NCBI GenBank assembly: GCA_036674765.1
Contig: JARVKI010000036.1
Span: forward strand, 1 to 64,000
From: Seiridium cupressi
Taxonomy: Eukaryota; Ascomycota; Sordariomycetes; Amphisphaeriales; Sporocadaceae
Direction: 5' to 3'
Length of the DNA stretch: 64,000 nt
The position numbers and the translations under genes are program-made. How positions within the stretch are numbered: position 1 is the first letter of the stretch; the number at the start of each line of letters is the position of its first letter. The notes below the pieces were generated by a model. It searched no databases. It saw only the letters and a list, made by a program, of their open reading frames with translations, and was not told where the DNA came from. Of the stretch, positions 49,127 to 61,253 are shown in pieces.

Positions 49127-50779
49127 CTAGTCTTGACTTGCCGAAAGATCCATGTTCTTGTCCCAGAGGTTCCTGAGTAGTGCAGCAACCCCATCATCGT
49201 CACCTTCTACGTAGCTCGACCCGCTGAGGCCAGCCCTATTCCCCTCGGTTTCATAGCTTGAGTTTGCACCATTAGTCCGCACCGAAACGTTTCGCCTAGG
49301 TGTTGCCGGCCGCGATCTGTGGGCATCCGCTAAACTCGAATTGTGACCATATCTGGCAACTCCCAGCTCGGACGGCTTCTTGCTATGTAGTGATCCATTC
49401 GTGCCATTCTGCTTAGGGATATGCTGTGTCTTGTCGGCATCGGGTAGCTGTTGTAGACGCGCTATCGATCTGGCAATGGGATTCTGGTAACGGCGTACCA
49501 CCAAGTATTCCTGCCCAGTGCGCTCGATCAGCTTGCCAATTCGAGGATCCCGATTGTCATAACCAGCGCCGCCCAACAGGGGACTTGCGCCAACAGCACC
49601 CACGCCTCCCCCTCCGACGGGAACTGGTTCGATGCTGGAGCTAGCGCGCTGGAGATTCAGCTTTTGCTGCGTTCGTGATATGTCAGCTGGCGCAGCTTTG
49701 TACCCTAATCTTTTTCTTGTCCGCGGTGCGAGTGCGCTATCGTCTTCCTCATCCGGATCGTCTGTCACGGATGATCGATGCTCCGCATGCATATTACCCA
49801 AGGACTGCGGGCGCTTCACGCGGGTGATGGCTCGGGTGGGTGAATAGAAAGAGCCCGTGTCGGGGTTGACTCCTGAACCGGGGCCGGTGACGAACCGTGA
49901 AGTGAGCTCATCTCCGGGAGCACCAATGCTAGCATTTGCCACCTTGGGCGAGCCGTAGACTGTAGATGATGCGCGACTAATCGCTGAGTCGGGGGAAATG
50001 GATCGCGGCCGAGCTTGGGCAGTCTCGGAAGACATCTTGGGTGGCGCGCTGTGGGATGGAGTACGCTGTAGCAAACGGGAAGTCAAATACTCTTTGTGCT
50101 GGACTCGCTCGCGATCGGGTGTCTCCTTGAGCGGCTCGTGTGTGGTCGTGTGCGGTGTTTGCGGTCGCGAGTTCTCTCGGTCGTCCGGTTTAGCTGAGCC
50201 CTGTCCGCTGCTGACAACAGAGCCGCGACGAGACAGGTAAGGAGAGGCAGAGCCGCTTGCATCTACCCACTCATCGTCGTGGCCATCGTTGCCTAAATCA
50301 AAATGTACTGAGCCTTTGCTGCCCTTGAGCTTGCTGACTTCCTTGTGCGATGAGGAGCGCTTGATGTTTGCAGCCGACTTTGATTTCTTGCCTACTTCGA
50401 CGTGCGACCGGTTGCGCTTAAGATTTGTGTGCGAAGTGTTCTTTTTCAAGTTCGATGCGGACGGGTCGCGAGAGAGCCTCAGGTCGGAGGTGGTGCGACG
50501 ATGTGCTGACGAGAGCATCGGAGGCCGCTCCAAGGGTTGTTCAGGAGAATCGGCAGTTTGTTGTCGAGTCTGGCTATTGTATTGCGCGCTCAGCTTGGCC
50601 GACTTTTGCAAGGCTTTCGAGGAGGGAACTCGGGAGCTTATACGGCCGACAACGTGCTTCTGCTTCGGGCGGTGGTGAGTTGACTCCCAGGAATCGCTGT
50701 CATTCGAGACAGTTTGATTCAGCTGTGGCCGCGGCTTTGATTGGCCTGCGTGACCTGAGGCGTCGCCATCCTTGACCAT
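49127..50779 (-). CDS. Ser/Lys-rich disordered protein, possibly TORC1 subunit Tco89-like
   Basis: 550 aa from the ATG at 50779 (MVKDGDASGH) to TAG at 49127. Mostly disordered. Residues about 100-160 contain repeated Lys/Asn/Ser-His units (SNLKKNTSHTNLKRNRSH, ANIKRSSSHKEV) followed by VHFDLGNDG and DDEWVDASGSASPYLSRR, a layout I associate with fungal Tco89 proteins, which are TORC1 subunits at the vacuolar membrane. This assignment is from memory and moderate. Further motifs: SRFVTGPGSG, RTRKRLGYKA, QEYLVVRRYQNPIARSIARLQQ (likely conserved helix) and LLRNLWDKNMDLSASQD at the end. The frame is open upstream of the ATG to an acceptor-like CTAATTGCAG near 50823-50832, so a 5' exon is possible. 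The same frame continues openly after the stop; see 48899-49126. Confidence 0.62.
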   Translation of the reverse strand: MVKDGDASGHAGQSKPRPQLNQTVSNDSDSWESTHHRPKQKHVVGRISSRVPSSKALQKSAKLSAQYNSQTRQQTADSPEQPLERPPMLSSAHRRTTSDLRLSRDPSASNLKKNTSHTNLKRNRSHVEVGKKSKSAANIKRSSSHKEVSKLKGSKGSVHFDLGNDGHDDEWVDASGSASPYLSRRGSVVSSGQGSAKPDDRENSRPQTPHTTTHEPLKETPDRERVQHKEYLTSRLLQRTPSHSAPPKMSSETAQARPRSISPDSAISRASSTVYGSPKVANASIGAPGDELTSRFVTGPGSGVNPDTGSFYSPTRAITRVKRPQSLGNMHAEHRSSVTDDPDEEDDSALAPRTRKRLGYKAAPADISRTQQKLNLQRASSSIEPVPVGGGGVGAVGASPLLGGAGYDNRDPRIGKLIERTGQEYLVVRRYQNPIARSIARLQQLPDADKTQHIPKQNGTNGSLHSKKPSELGVARYGHNSSLADAHRSRPATPRRNVSVRTNGANSSYETEGNRAGLSGSSYVEGDDDGVAALLRNLWDKNMDLSASQD

Positions 50780-51193
50780 GCTTGGTTTCTTGGTTGCTTT
50801 TTCCGCGCGTGCGGGCGCGGGCTGCAATTAGATCCGTCGGATTGGCAGAGAGCCGGGGGAAGGTGAACAATTTGGTAACCAGTCACCTGAACAAGCAGCT
50901 CGGTCAATCGCAATAGACAAGGATCTGCAGCTGGTATGGAACAATGAGGACGGCGGTGCTGAATTGGATTCCGGTCGTCGCGGCTGATGAGTGAACGGGA
51001 TTCAGGATTGGTCACATGTGGCGTGCGAGTGAGGATATTACCAAGTTCGTGCCGAGTATTTGGGGCAGAAAATAGGACGTAATGGCTTGCCGGCTGAGAA
51101 AGAAAGAAAAAATAACTTAACTTAGCAGCAGCAGATGGTCCACAAGACTAAACAAGTTCACTTCATAGTAGCAACCTCGCTAGCCTAGCCTAA

Positions 51194-51412
51194 CTAATGT
51201 AGCCTCTCCTCCCACTTCGGAAGAACCATGGCCTGCTGGACATTGGACAATCCAGACATAGCAGCAGCCTGGATTCTTTTAACATAGGTTCCGTCAGAGC
51301 CAAACATATCCACCAGACGCATCTCTTTGTCCGTGTCTTCCCGTCGGGTTTGAGCGCTGGGAGGTCTATTCTCCAGGCCTGGGTGAATAGCGGTGAATGA
51401 GATTGATTTCAT
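51194..51412 (-). CDS. Small hypothetical protein, 72 aa
   Basis: ATG at 51412, stop at 51194. The chain is charged and mixed (TRREDTDKEMRLVDMFGSDG, then KRIQAAAMSGLSNVQQAMVLPKWEERLH), which looks more like protein than chance, with a possible C-terminal helix. No signal peptide or domain recognised. An upstream or downstream exon may be missing. Confidence 0.35.
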   Translation of the reverse strand: MKSISFTAIHPGLENRPPSAQTRREDTDKEMRLVDMFGSDGTYVKRIQAAAMSGLSNVQQAMVLPKWEERLH

Positions 51413-51900
51413 GGAGCATTAATTGGTTAGTCTCCAGTTGAACCCCGCCGCGGGCACGTGTAAGTTAAGTCTGGGGTCCGGGAACCGGAAACAACTGGAG
51501 TGACGCAGCATCCGAAGTGTTCGCAGGAACTTTGCTTGTGGAACACCCTCCACCCATTGCTTGTTAGTTGTGTGTTGCACAGCAGCAGACCAACTGAGTA
51601 TGTCTCAGTGCTACTGTGATAGCCCTGGTGAGTTCTTCGATCATATTATATCGGGGTCACTATTTCCAACATGTATAGAGGCCAATATATAGATAGTACC
51701 AGACGTTGGACACAAAATATCACCGAGCAGTTGCATGTAAGCAGTCGTTTGCTTCCAAGGCCCGTCATGAAACCAAGTTGGTCTTGCAAGGCATCAGCAC
51801 CTGTATCTTAGGTCAATTAAGGTTGTAGTCTCGCATTTTGACTGACTCGACAACATGTGTTGCGATAAGTCTAACATCATAGGTAGGCTTGATTGTGGGT

Positions 51901-51909
51901 ATATATATA
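51901..51909 (+). promoter_or_regulatory. TATA-like element
   Basis: TATATATAA followed by GCC in an otherwise mixed region, about 740 bases before the MFS start. If it is the core promoter, the mRNA leader would be long (about 700 nt); a leader intron is possible. Confidence 0.25.
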
Positions 51910-52645
51910 AGCCAGCTTTTCTGCCATCATTACCAACCTAGCTACTTACTAACAAGAGAAAAAAGCCTATACTCACCAATCTCGGGAGATTGGATATAGA
52001 AACCAGGCACTCCCGCCCTTCTCAATTTATCTCAACGTGCGACCCCCCCTGTCTGCCGGCTTGGCTTTTTCAGAAGTCTTGGCTTCGGTTTCCAGAAGCT
52101 CTGAAGCGTCCAATAGGCCCTGTGCCTGGCCGAGGACCGCGGGACCCACTTGCCCGATTTGTCAGGTCTCTCTGGGCTTTCCTCATCAGGATGCATTTTG
52201 AACCATCGCCAGTCTTATCTTAAAATGCCAAGAATGCCACCTCTGTCTTCCGATCGTCGCTGTCCAAGGGTCCATGTTCAGTTCGATATGTTAAGAGGCT
52301 GATGAAGTCAAGGCGAGGGCTCCAATCGCCCTGGGTAGTGTGAGCCCTTCCGGCCCTTTTCAGCCTATCTCGTCGCTCTCGTCGCTGCAGGTGGTGCAGA
52401 ATGGCAAGCCAAGCCGGAAGCGTGCGCTGTAAACGACAGGTGCTCCAGAACATCCCTTCCTGCCATGTGAGACGACACATGTGAATGGATGGTATCTGTG
52501 GCCATCTACTAGAATTAAAACTTCAACCAACCCACGGAATTGCGCAATTCTGTCTTCCAAGCTCATCTTGCTCATCTTCATAGTGGGCCGAGTCGAGTTG
52601 CCAATCACCTCCTTACAGCAGAAGACGACTTCGAAGTCATCCGCC

Positions 52646-54090
52646 ATGGAAGTCGCTTATCTCAAGAACTTTGTCGGGCTGGCAGCCCTCAGCTCGGTGC
52701 TACTCGTTGCCCAGCCGACTCGCCAGACCATGCTGAGGGCAATGGCTAGCAAGATCAAGAAAGCCGACCCGAATGCCAAAATTCCGCCCTTCTCCAAGAA
52801 CCACCCTCAGCTGAGAATCTACAAAGTCTTTTTCACCATGGTAGTTGCAGCATGGCTCCAGGTAATGGTCTCCGGTCGACATGATTGCTTTCCTCCCGCT
52901 AACAATGATTTGAAGGAAATCTTCATCCACAACCTATACAAGAAGGATTATAACCTCCCAGACGAGACCATATTCCAGCTCACCCTGACCAATTTCGCTA
53001 CCAGCGGCCTTGTTTCGCTGTATATCGGTGCTTTCGCCGACAGGTTTGGCCGAAAGTCTACCAACGTCTTATTTACGGCTTGCTACGGTGCTGCAGCTTG
53101 CTTGGCCATGGTGCCCGAGATCCCGGCTTTGTTCGCAGGTCGTTTCCTAGGTGGTATCGCACAAGCTATCATGTTTAGTGTTCTCGACTCATGGATTGTG
53201 GGCGACTTCTTTACTCGGAAGCTTATCACGCAGGGCTGTGACCTTTACCGCACTTTCGGTACTTTAGGTGTTATTAACAGCTTTGCTGCTGTCACTTGCG
53301 GTGTCCTTGGTGATCGTCTCATCTGGGCAACGGGCTCAAACAAGGCGCCTTTCGTTCTTAGCTGGCTTGTCATGTGGCAAGCCATGCAGGCTGTGTGGTC
53401 CAAGATGGTGAGTGTATGCCTGACGCATCTCGGCTTCAATTCTAACGACATCGACAGAGAGAGGCATATGGTGCTGTTTCCACTGATGATATGGAGTTGA
53501 AGAAGAACACGCCAACTTTGTCGGCCTTCTACAGGCGCCCGTATATCTGGGCACTCACATTCTCGGCTATGGTGTTCGAAGGCTCTGCATTTCTGTTTGC
53601 CTTTTCCGCTATCCCTGTCCTGAAGTCGGTGCACAAGGCCAAGACCGAGCTCCCAACGACTTATTTATTTGCTTGTATTATGACCTCGGCTTTGGTCGGT
53701 TCCCTGAGCTTCAACATCTTAATGGTCAGCAGGAAGATTCGGTTCGTCCGACTAATGAGCTTCATTCTTCTCGGCGCCAATATCGTTTGTTATCATCTTG
53801 CGCGTCCCAGGACTGAGCGTCGCACCTTCTGGCTCTCAAATGCTTTTGGTCTTCTGATTGGCTTTTACTACCCTTGCATGGGTACTTTGAAGGCTCGCCT
53901 GGTTGACGAAGGAATCCGGTCGACTATCTTTAGCTTGTTGCGGGCCCCCATCTACCTTTATGTGGTTGCTCAACTTTTGTTGAACCAAGACGCCCCCACA
54001 ACAGCTAGACTATTCCAGTCCTCCGCCTGGTGGTTCACAGCTTCTTTCGGTGTCATGTGGCTTGTTTCTTTCCACAAGAAGCTCCCGTAA
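52646..54090 (+). CDS. Major facilitator transporter, MFSD5/molybdate-anion transporter-like
   Basis: Model: exons 52646-52861, 52916-53407 and 53458-54090, giving 446 aa. The first intron is only 54 nt, a multiple of three with no stop, so the frame reads through it. I splice it because GTAATG, GCTAAC and AAG are present and the join WLQ|EIFIHNLYKKDY matches the WLQxxxxxxLY motif of the family, while the unspliced 18 residues (VMVSGRHDCFPP...) are polar and out of place. The second intron has GTGAGT and CTAACGACATCGACAG. Loop 2-3 signature GAFADRFGRKS and AGRFLGGIAQAIMFSVLDSWIV are clear; about 12 hydrophobic spans. The MFSD5 group has been linked to molybdate uptake in algae; the substrate here is not certain. 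Confidence 0.88.
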
Positions 54091-55105
54091 ATCAGATCGA
54101 ACGAGGCCTTGCATCTCCGAATCACGGCTCTGGGCCTGGCTCAAGAGCGGTTTTAGACGACACATTGACTAGCCGACTCCCAGGCACATAGCTTGTTTAC
54201 CGGCAGGGTCAAGTTAACTCAACCTTGTCGGAACTGTGGTTTGAGAAGGAATGAATGCGCCTGCCATTGGAATATGCAGCAGCTTCGGAACGGGGGCAGG
54301 GGGACCATGGCATGGATTTGTACACTTCAAAACAGCATTGCATATTGGATGGATTAGTATATTATCATCGCGGATTCAACTTGTATTACTCCTTCCTCCA
54401 CGTTGTATATAGTAGGGCGAATATTGCATAGAGGGTCATCCAGAGTACGTTTTCTGAAATGTATTGCGAACTGTCCAGAGCTTGTCCATAACATGAAAGA
54501 GTACAATTTATGCACTGTTCGCAGAGGGGTTTCCCGTACGGGGACCGAGGAACGACTATATGGTCTATTTACCGAGCTAGGTAGAACGAATGAAAACCCA
54601 TTACCAATACACTGCTTAGCTATACAGTCGCATTGAGCATACATCTTGTCATGTCAGTGAGAGCCTATAAAATAAATCAGTTGTCACTATAACCTTTCTA
54701 TACACTAAAACGCGTACATTAATATGTGCCTTAATCTACAATGTCAAATATGCGGACAGAAATTCAGTGAGTTATGAATTGATTGGTACATGATTTGAAG
54801 AGACTAAAATTGTAAAAACTACTAGTCCCGTCCATATCTCTTGGTAAGTGCTGCCACGCATCGGAAATATGAACGATTGTATCCAACACTTGAAAGACTT
54901 ATCAACCCATTTGATGACTCCCACCCCTAGTTCCTCACCACAATCGAACAGATAGAAGCTTGACTAGCCTATCTACTTGTCGCTCCAAAAAGCACGGAAA
55001 ATGTCCTTACTAGAATATAAGTTAGCAATCATTCAGCTCGCCCCCACAGATCTCTCTTACCTCGGAATTCACAATGAGAGGGAGAGGAATCTTGTAGATT
55101 ATAGC
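54091..55105. other. Convergent 3' spacer, MFS / USP
   Basis: About 1 kb of 3' flank for two convergent genes; AT-rich after 54650. No gene seen. Confidence 0.5.
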
Positions 55106-58100
55106 TCACTCATCTTCGCTATACTCTGACGCACTATCTCGGGCAGCCGGCTGCTTGCCCGTGTTCTTGCCCTTCTGGGCAGACGGCTTCGCCTGCTGAG
55201 CGGGTTGTTTGTCTGCTTTCTCGCTCTTCTGGGCAGATGTCTGCTTCAGTGGATCCGGTCGCGTGCCCCATAGAGTCCTGCTATTCTTTTTGGACCACTC
55301 TATAAAATCCAAGTCCGAGTCCGAAGACGATTCGACCTCCAGTCCTGTTTCGTTCGAATCAGAAAATAGCTCCATGAAACGGTCGCTGACGTCATCGTTA
55401 TATTGGGAAACAGTGTCTTCTGAAGCGGATTGATCAGTGCCAGGAGACGAACGAGCAGGGTTTCCAGGGAATTTGGCAGGCGACTTCGGGGAAGAAGACT
55501 CTTGTTTGGTTTTCGCAGATGAGGATTTCGGAGGTGGAGACGGCGATGGGCTCTCTATCTTCACTGGGCGCTCACTGCTTCGGTGAAAACGATATCCACG
55601 TTTATATGCACTAAATTTTAGCGCAGAAGACGGCTGTTGACGCGGTGGTGGGCTGCTGCTCCCCTTCGGGCGTTTACTGACTTCAATACCGCGATTTAGG
55701 CGCTTTCTGCCAGCATGACGGTCATCGTCGCCGTGACCATCATCTGAGTCATAGTTTCTCTTTCTACGGTCAGTCGTAGGAGGCGGCGTTAGACTCTTTG
55801 AGCTTGAGTCGCTATCACTACTGTGACTTCCCTCCTCACTATCATCGCCGCCACCACCACCTCGAATATTAGGTGCAGGCCCGCCGTGAACCTTGTACTC
55901 CCACAGTCGCGTCTGATCAGCACGCTTGCAAGCGTTGATATAATCCTTCTTCACGGCGTTTCTGAACGGCTTCGGCTTGACTTCGATCCCCGCCTCATCC
56001 ACAGCGGCCTTGAGCTTTTGAATGCTATAAGCATCGTAGTTTCTGATGTCCAGGTTGAAATGATTGGCCCATATGTCGCGCCAGAACTGCACGTTGGGAT
56101 TTCGGCCAGGCGGCGGGTTGAGCCCTTCTACGGCAAACTCTCTCCGGAACCTGGCTATATCCCAGCCAGCACTCGCATCAATACGCGGGTCCTCCGGGTC
56201 GGGATCGATGGTCCAGGGGCATCTAGGAGGCGGCGGTGGCCTCGGGGGTCCCTTCGGTGCCTTAGGTCCTACCGTTCCGGGCACCGTCGGTGCTTTGAGT
56301 GCCCTCGAAGCTGCCGGACCTCTTTGAACAGTAGATCCTCCTCTACCAGGTGTTGTAGTAGGTCCGGATGGGTTGCTGCTTCCGCCGGTCGGCTTCGAAG
56401 TCCCAAATTGGCTCTTCATCAAAGCTTGGCGTTTATCCCATTCACTTCGTGCTTGCATTTCTTCCGCTGCGACGCGCGCTCTCTCTTTAATTGCCTCAAT
56501 CTTTTCTTCACGAGCCAATCTTAGCTTGTACTCTGCCCGCATTTCGCCTTTACGACGGCCCGACTTGGGCTTGGATCGAGTTTTAGGACTCGGCGAGGGA
56601 GTTTTCGGCTTGCTCGGTGCGGAGAGTTTAGCACCCGCTGGTGGTACTGGCGTGGTTCGTCGAATTCTCCCTTGGTGTTTTATTCGCTCGGCATCCTGCG
56701 AAAGTGTCAGCTCTGAGTCGTGGTGCTTTATCCTTGACAAATCCACTTACACGTTTGGCCTGTCTTTGCGCCGCTGCCTCCATTTCTTTTTTCTTTTGCT
56801 CGGCTGACATAGTCGGCCGGCTTGATCGAGGGACTGGTGGCACGGGCGGCACGGGAGAAACAGGTGGTGGTCGAGGAACACCACCAGAACCTGTAGTTCC
56901 TCCACTGGAAACTATGATGCCTCCGCTAGAACTTGTGGTTCCTCCGCTAGAACTACTTCCGACGGCTGGAGCACTGACGACCGCTGTTTTCATCGCATCG
57001 AGGTCCTTAAGATCGAGTTCCCGGTCACGGACATAGAAAAGTAGTCGTGGCCGAAAGCTTATCTCGTTAAGCCAGTCTTCCATGGTCATTCTCCGCGGCT
57101 TGACGCCAGCGACATCGTTAACCCGGTCCCATACGTCCCTGTCCCGGCGGACCCAAGCGATATAGTGACCTCCTTTATCGAGTGCAATTCTAGGGAAGCC
57201 AACCGCGGCGTCGAGCCTATACAGACCTTCGACCTTGCCTTTGGGCAGCGACATGTCGGGAGAGCTGGGATCATCTCTGAGTTGTGATACATCGAGGTAC
57301 TCGGTGATGTCAGGGCTAGCCTTCAGGTCTGCCACCTGAATCCGTTTGCCGTCCTTATCCACCCGATCCGCTTGGTAATTAGCGCCAATCATGAGTACTT
57401 CAGGCAAGTATGCGAATTTCAAGAAGGATGGGTAATAGCCTTCCGCCGTGCAAAGGGGGCAGTTGAAGGTAAGGGGGGTATCGTCGTGAAATCGTTCCGA
57501 GATTGCGTGGGCAAGACTTGGTTGCGTCTCTGAAAAGTTGACTTCCAAAATGTAGCCTGAACTCCCGTTATTGCCCACTACTCTCTGCTTCACGCCTTTT
57601 GCGTCATCGCAGCACTTGAAAGCAACTCTGTTCACCAGATCGAAGCTGAATAGTCTGAAGAAGATAACCTTCAACAGGGTACTTGGGAATGTCAGATCAG
57701 GGCGGTCGAGATCCGGAGTGAGCATCAGTACTTACGGCGATGAAGCTTTGTCCTCCATACCAATATCCAGCTCTGCGTAGACCAGCCTGTCGAACAAATA
57801 ATTGAGTAGCTCATTAGTGTCATGCATGTCATTATCCTTGCCCCCAGCGCCTTTGCTCCCACTCTTGACGTTATTTCCAGTATTTTGGCAGTATTCTCCC
57901 CAAGACCACTCTACTGGCCACTCAGCTTTGTTGTCTCCAGGGGGTCGTTGGTTGTGCAGTTGGTCCCAAAAGGCCGCTGTTGTTCTTGCCAGATCCGTAG
58001 TCCTCCGGCCGGATGTGCGACCAAAAATGTTCCGGTAGGCCTCAAAAACGTGCATCAGCCTCTCATACATCGCAGTTCTCGGCGTGCTCTGTCTTTCTAC

Positions 58101-58382
58101 CCTCCTACAAAAGTTCAGGAAGGGCGCAACATTAAACAATGCGGCCATGAGGGCGTTGCGGTAGCACGTATTGAGCGGATTATGGGGTAACGCCTCAAGG
58201 TCGTCGCTGGGGTTAAGTTTCTCCGCGAATACATTGGCATCTGGAATCCATCCATCAGCCAAGATACTGTACTTAGCCAGTGTCCTTGCTCCATTTGTCG
58301 ACAGGCCATCATCCGGTACTAACGGGTATCTAGGTGTATCGATCAACTTTGGCGGCCGTCGTGGGCGGGGTGCCGAGGACAT
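55106..58382 (-). CDS. USP-type ubiquitin C-terminal hydrolase with long disordered tail
   Basis: Model: exons 58382-57736, 57681-56751 and 56695-55106, giving 1055 aa, all phases consistent. Cys box NPLNTCYRNALMAALFNV (Cys 73) and His box GGHYIAWVRRDRDVW (His about 384), with Asp/Asn in the following RVND, give the C19 peptidase triad. A single CPLC pair lies near the fingers region. The Cys box lacks the usual GLxNxGN opening, so it is a divergent member. After about residue 430 the chain is Ser/Gly/Pro-rich (repeated SSSGG and PPVPPVP), then basic. A small folded-looking region (about 700-800: WDIARFRREFAVEGL, NVQFWRDIWANHFNLDIRNY) follows, then an acidic Ser-rich tail with two near-repeats, SAQKSEKADKQPA and SAQKGKNTGKQPA. 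It would remove ubiquitin or a ubiquitin-like protein; substrate unknown. Confidence 0.85.
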
Positions 58383-61253
58383 TTTGTCAATTATACCCCA
58401 GGATATGTGGAGTTACTGTTGTCTCTGTTGGTTCTTTGGTTGTTGCGGGTATTATCGTCGGTATGTTTTGTCAGAACTGCCACTGCAGTCTGTCAATATT
58501 ATAGACCCAACCGAAAGAAAAAAGTACGGACTGAGGAATTACTATTGTTTCCAAGAGAAGAGTTAGGGGGCATATCAAGAGCATTCCGGAGAAGTCACCC
58601 TCAAACCTGATGCGTCCGAATGCGGCCGCGTCATTGTGTGTTTCCATGTGGATTTCCGCTTTCATCGAGACTCACAAAGCCCAGATATTGGTTATTGAGC
58701 TTCTGGGACAAGTGAGGCGAAACATTTGGAACTGGCATCGGAACATTCAGATGAGGTATATCTAACCAAAACAGGTATATTAGTCAATTGGTTAGGACCA
58801 TGATTAACTCGGTTGATATTTGTTGAGCTGCGTGGGCAATGTTTGTTATTTCGCTACCAGCTCCGCGAGGAGGAGTGCTTATGTATATCCACTTGAGTTC
58901 ATAGAGTGATCTGAGTTCGACATGATTGCAAGTATGCACATATTTACTAAATCACTCATTACATATATACCCATTGAGCCTACTTTCAACCGAAAGTGCA
59001 TGACCAAATCCTCTGCTGGTTTGTGAAAATACGATTATCCTTGTTTACTCGAGTCTTGCTATCACAAAACGAGATTATCAAAGCCTCGTCACAATCCGTT
59101 ACTTGCTTGTTAGTGATGTGTCATACAAAGCTTCATAACTCCATCACCTTTTGGACGCCTCTAGAATTCTCCTTGATAAGTTGATATAAGAACAGAGACT
59201 TATTCTATATAGTTATGCTGATATATTAAACACGATGCTGTTTGCGGATGGAGCTGACAAAGGATCTAATTACGCAGTAGACACTAGCCATGTTACATAA
59301 TCTAGTAACCTAGTAAATTACATGACTCTCATTCCGCTGCAGCCGAGGACGAAAACGCCATAAGTTGTCTGAGACCTCCACTGGCATGCCTGCTATGGGC
59401 CTGACTCGATCGCTACTTTATCAGGCTGTGTCTCTAGCATGGGGATCACTTCTGAATAGCGATCAATTAAGCATGCACCTAGCATTAAGACAATGAATGC
59501 TATATCCCCGATTGCGGTTCTGAAGAATGACAATGCTATTTTGATTCTAGTTGTCAGGGGGAAAAAAAAAAAGAAGAAGAAAAGGCCCAGGCTGTATTCC
59601 AAGGCAAAGAAAACCCTTTGCTCAAAATTCCGAACATGGTATTACAGAATTTCGGCTAAGTTGGAACTTGATGTTGTAAGGTCTAGTGCTATACGTTGGT
59701 TCTCATTGGTGCGCTGATGGCACCATGAGCGTTAGAGAAGTGGCTATGACTGCATGGGTGCACACGTGCAACCCCCGAGATTCTATAGTCCGTCATACCG
59801 AGAATGACTATTATTATTGTCATATCGAATTCATTGCATCATAGTCCCAAGTCTCTGCTGCCTCCACCGCATTCTCATTTCGGACCGAGCCCGATGCTCC
59901 GAAGAATTTGCCCACTTTAAGCTTCAAGTAAGCATAGACAGACACATCCCCACATGGATCAGATCACTAGGCGCCAGGCGCTTCCCCTGAGCCCACAGTT
60001 GCAATGTATCTGGCACCGTTCCAATAATCTACATTGGATGCCCACATCGCTCGCTGACGGATGAGCGACCGAACTGACAGGAGGCCACAGATCACAATTT
60101 GCCCTTCTCCGTATGTCTTATCTGTGGCCCATCCGATCTTTTCTCTGGGTCTTTTTCTGCCACGGTCCAGTGGTATGGGTTTTGGGTAATCCACATGTTC
60201 TCGCTCCTCTTTCTCGCTCCTTATTCGCTAGTCCCCTACCTTAGCTCTTGCCATAGGTTCCTAGCTAGGAAGGAAAATGAGGATAGGGAGAATTATTCCC
60301 GAGGCACCTCAAAGGGTTGACGATGATGTCTCTTCTGCCTTTGCGCAAAATTGTGGGACCAGGAGTGGAATGCGCCGGAACCCTCTTCCCTTTCACTTTC
60401 AATCGCGGCACAGTAAAAGCACATGGAGATTGCGACGAGTGTCTTTGGTGTGGTAAGTGCTCATTTAATACAAGGGCGAAGGAAACTCTGGTAGGAGATA
60501 TTCTGCAGGTTTGCGGCTCAGTACCCCTTGCCACTTTATCCGAGATGAGCGCATAGGATGACGGAGCTCTCTGTTCTTGGCCAAATTTACTAGTCGGCCA
60601 ACATGTCGGGAAATTGTAACTCAATCCTGAAAGCAATGAGATCCCATGATTCTGGGGAGTTGTACTTGGGCTGATGCGTTGTGATGGGTATGGCTTGTTA
60701 GACTAGAGGTCAATACCACGTATTTGGTCGTATACGTTGCCCAACCGCGAGTCGTAGCTGATGTCACAATAGACAGATGGAAGGCGAACAGAAGTTTATG
60801 AAATAGACGTCTTGAAATAATATAAACAGTGAGTTCAGTAAGGTATCTTTCCGCGGCGGTGCAGCCTCTCTTCCCAGCAAAAATAAAACAAGATGATTCT
60901 ATAGCACGCTATCTTCACATAATTCGCTTCTCTTGGCCCTAGAGAGCTCCGTACCTCCAATTGATGCATTCCAATCCTTTACATGCGGTCATCAAATCAG
61001 ATCTTGTGAACAGCAAGACGCTTCTCGCCTACGCCGTTGGGTATCCCAGGTTCAAACGTGATTATAAGCAAGTATATTTGTTTAAAGCCGACCCGATTCT
61101 GCCCGCGGAGCCGATGAAGCTCAGGAGATGATGGCGTTCAGGCTGGCTGATGTCGTTAAGGATCGTCAAGAAGCGAAGTGGTCTGTCTGGTGATTTCAAT
61201 TTCTAGTCGCCGGCCCCATTGCGGCAGGCGTAGCGATTCGTTCATGGCGAGAC
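58383..61253. other. Intergenic, no gene seen
   Basis: About 2.9 kb. AT-rich between about 58880 and 59300. An A11 followed by (AAG) repeats lies at 59562-59583. A frame at 60317-60556 has a CxxCxxCxxC cluster but no support as a gene. The last part is the 3' region of the GH16 gene. Confidence 0.5.

Larger units (their letters stand above)
50780..52645. other. Divergent spacer with one doubtful small gene and a TATA-like site
   Basis: Lies between the Tco89-like gene (-) and the MFS gene (+). Contains a doubtful 72-codon minus-strand frame (51194-51412) and a TATATATAA sequence at 51901-51909. Confidence 0.5.

Noticed and set aside
50780..51015. 5' coding exon for the Tco89-like gene
   Set aside because: An acceptor-like site exists near 50823 but no ATG-started exon with a donor could be found nearby; a leader intron is as likely.
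60317..60556. Cys-cluster small protein (CDECLWCGKC)
   Set aside because: The Cys spacing is attractive but the frame is short and isolated, with unremarkable flanks and no splice or promoter support. Not enough to call a gene.
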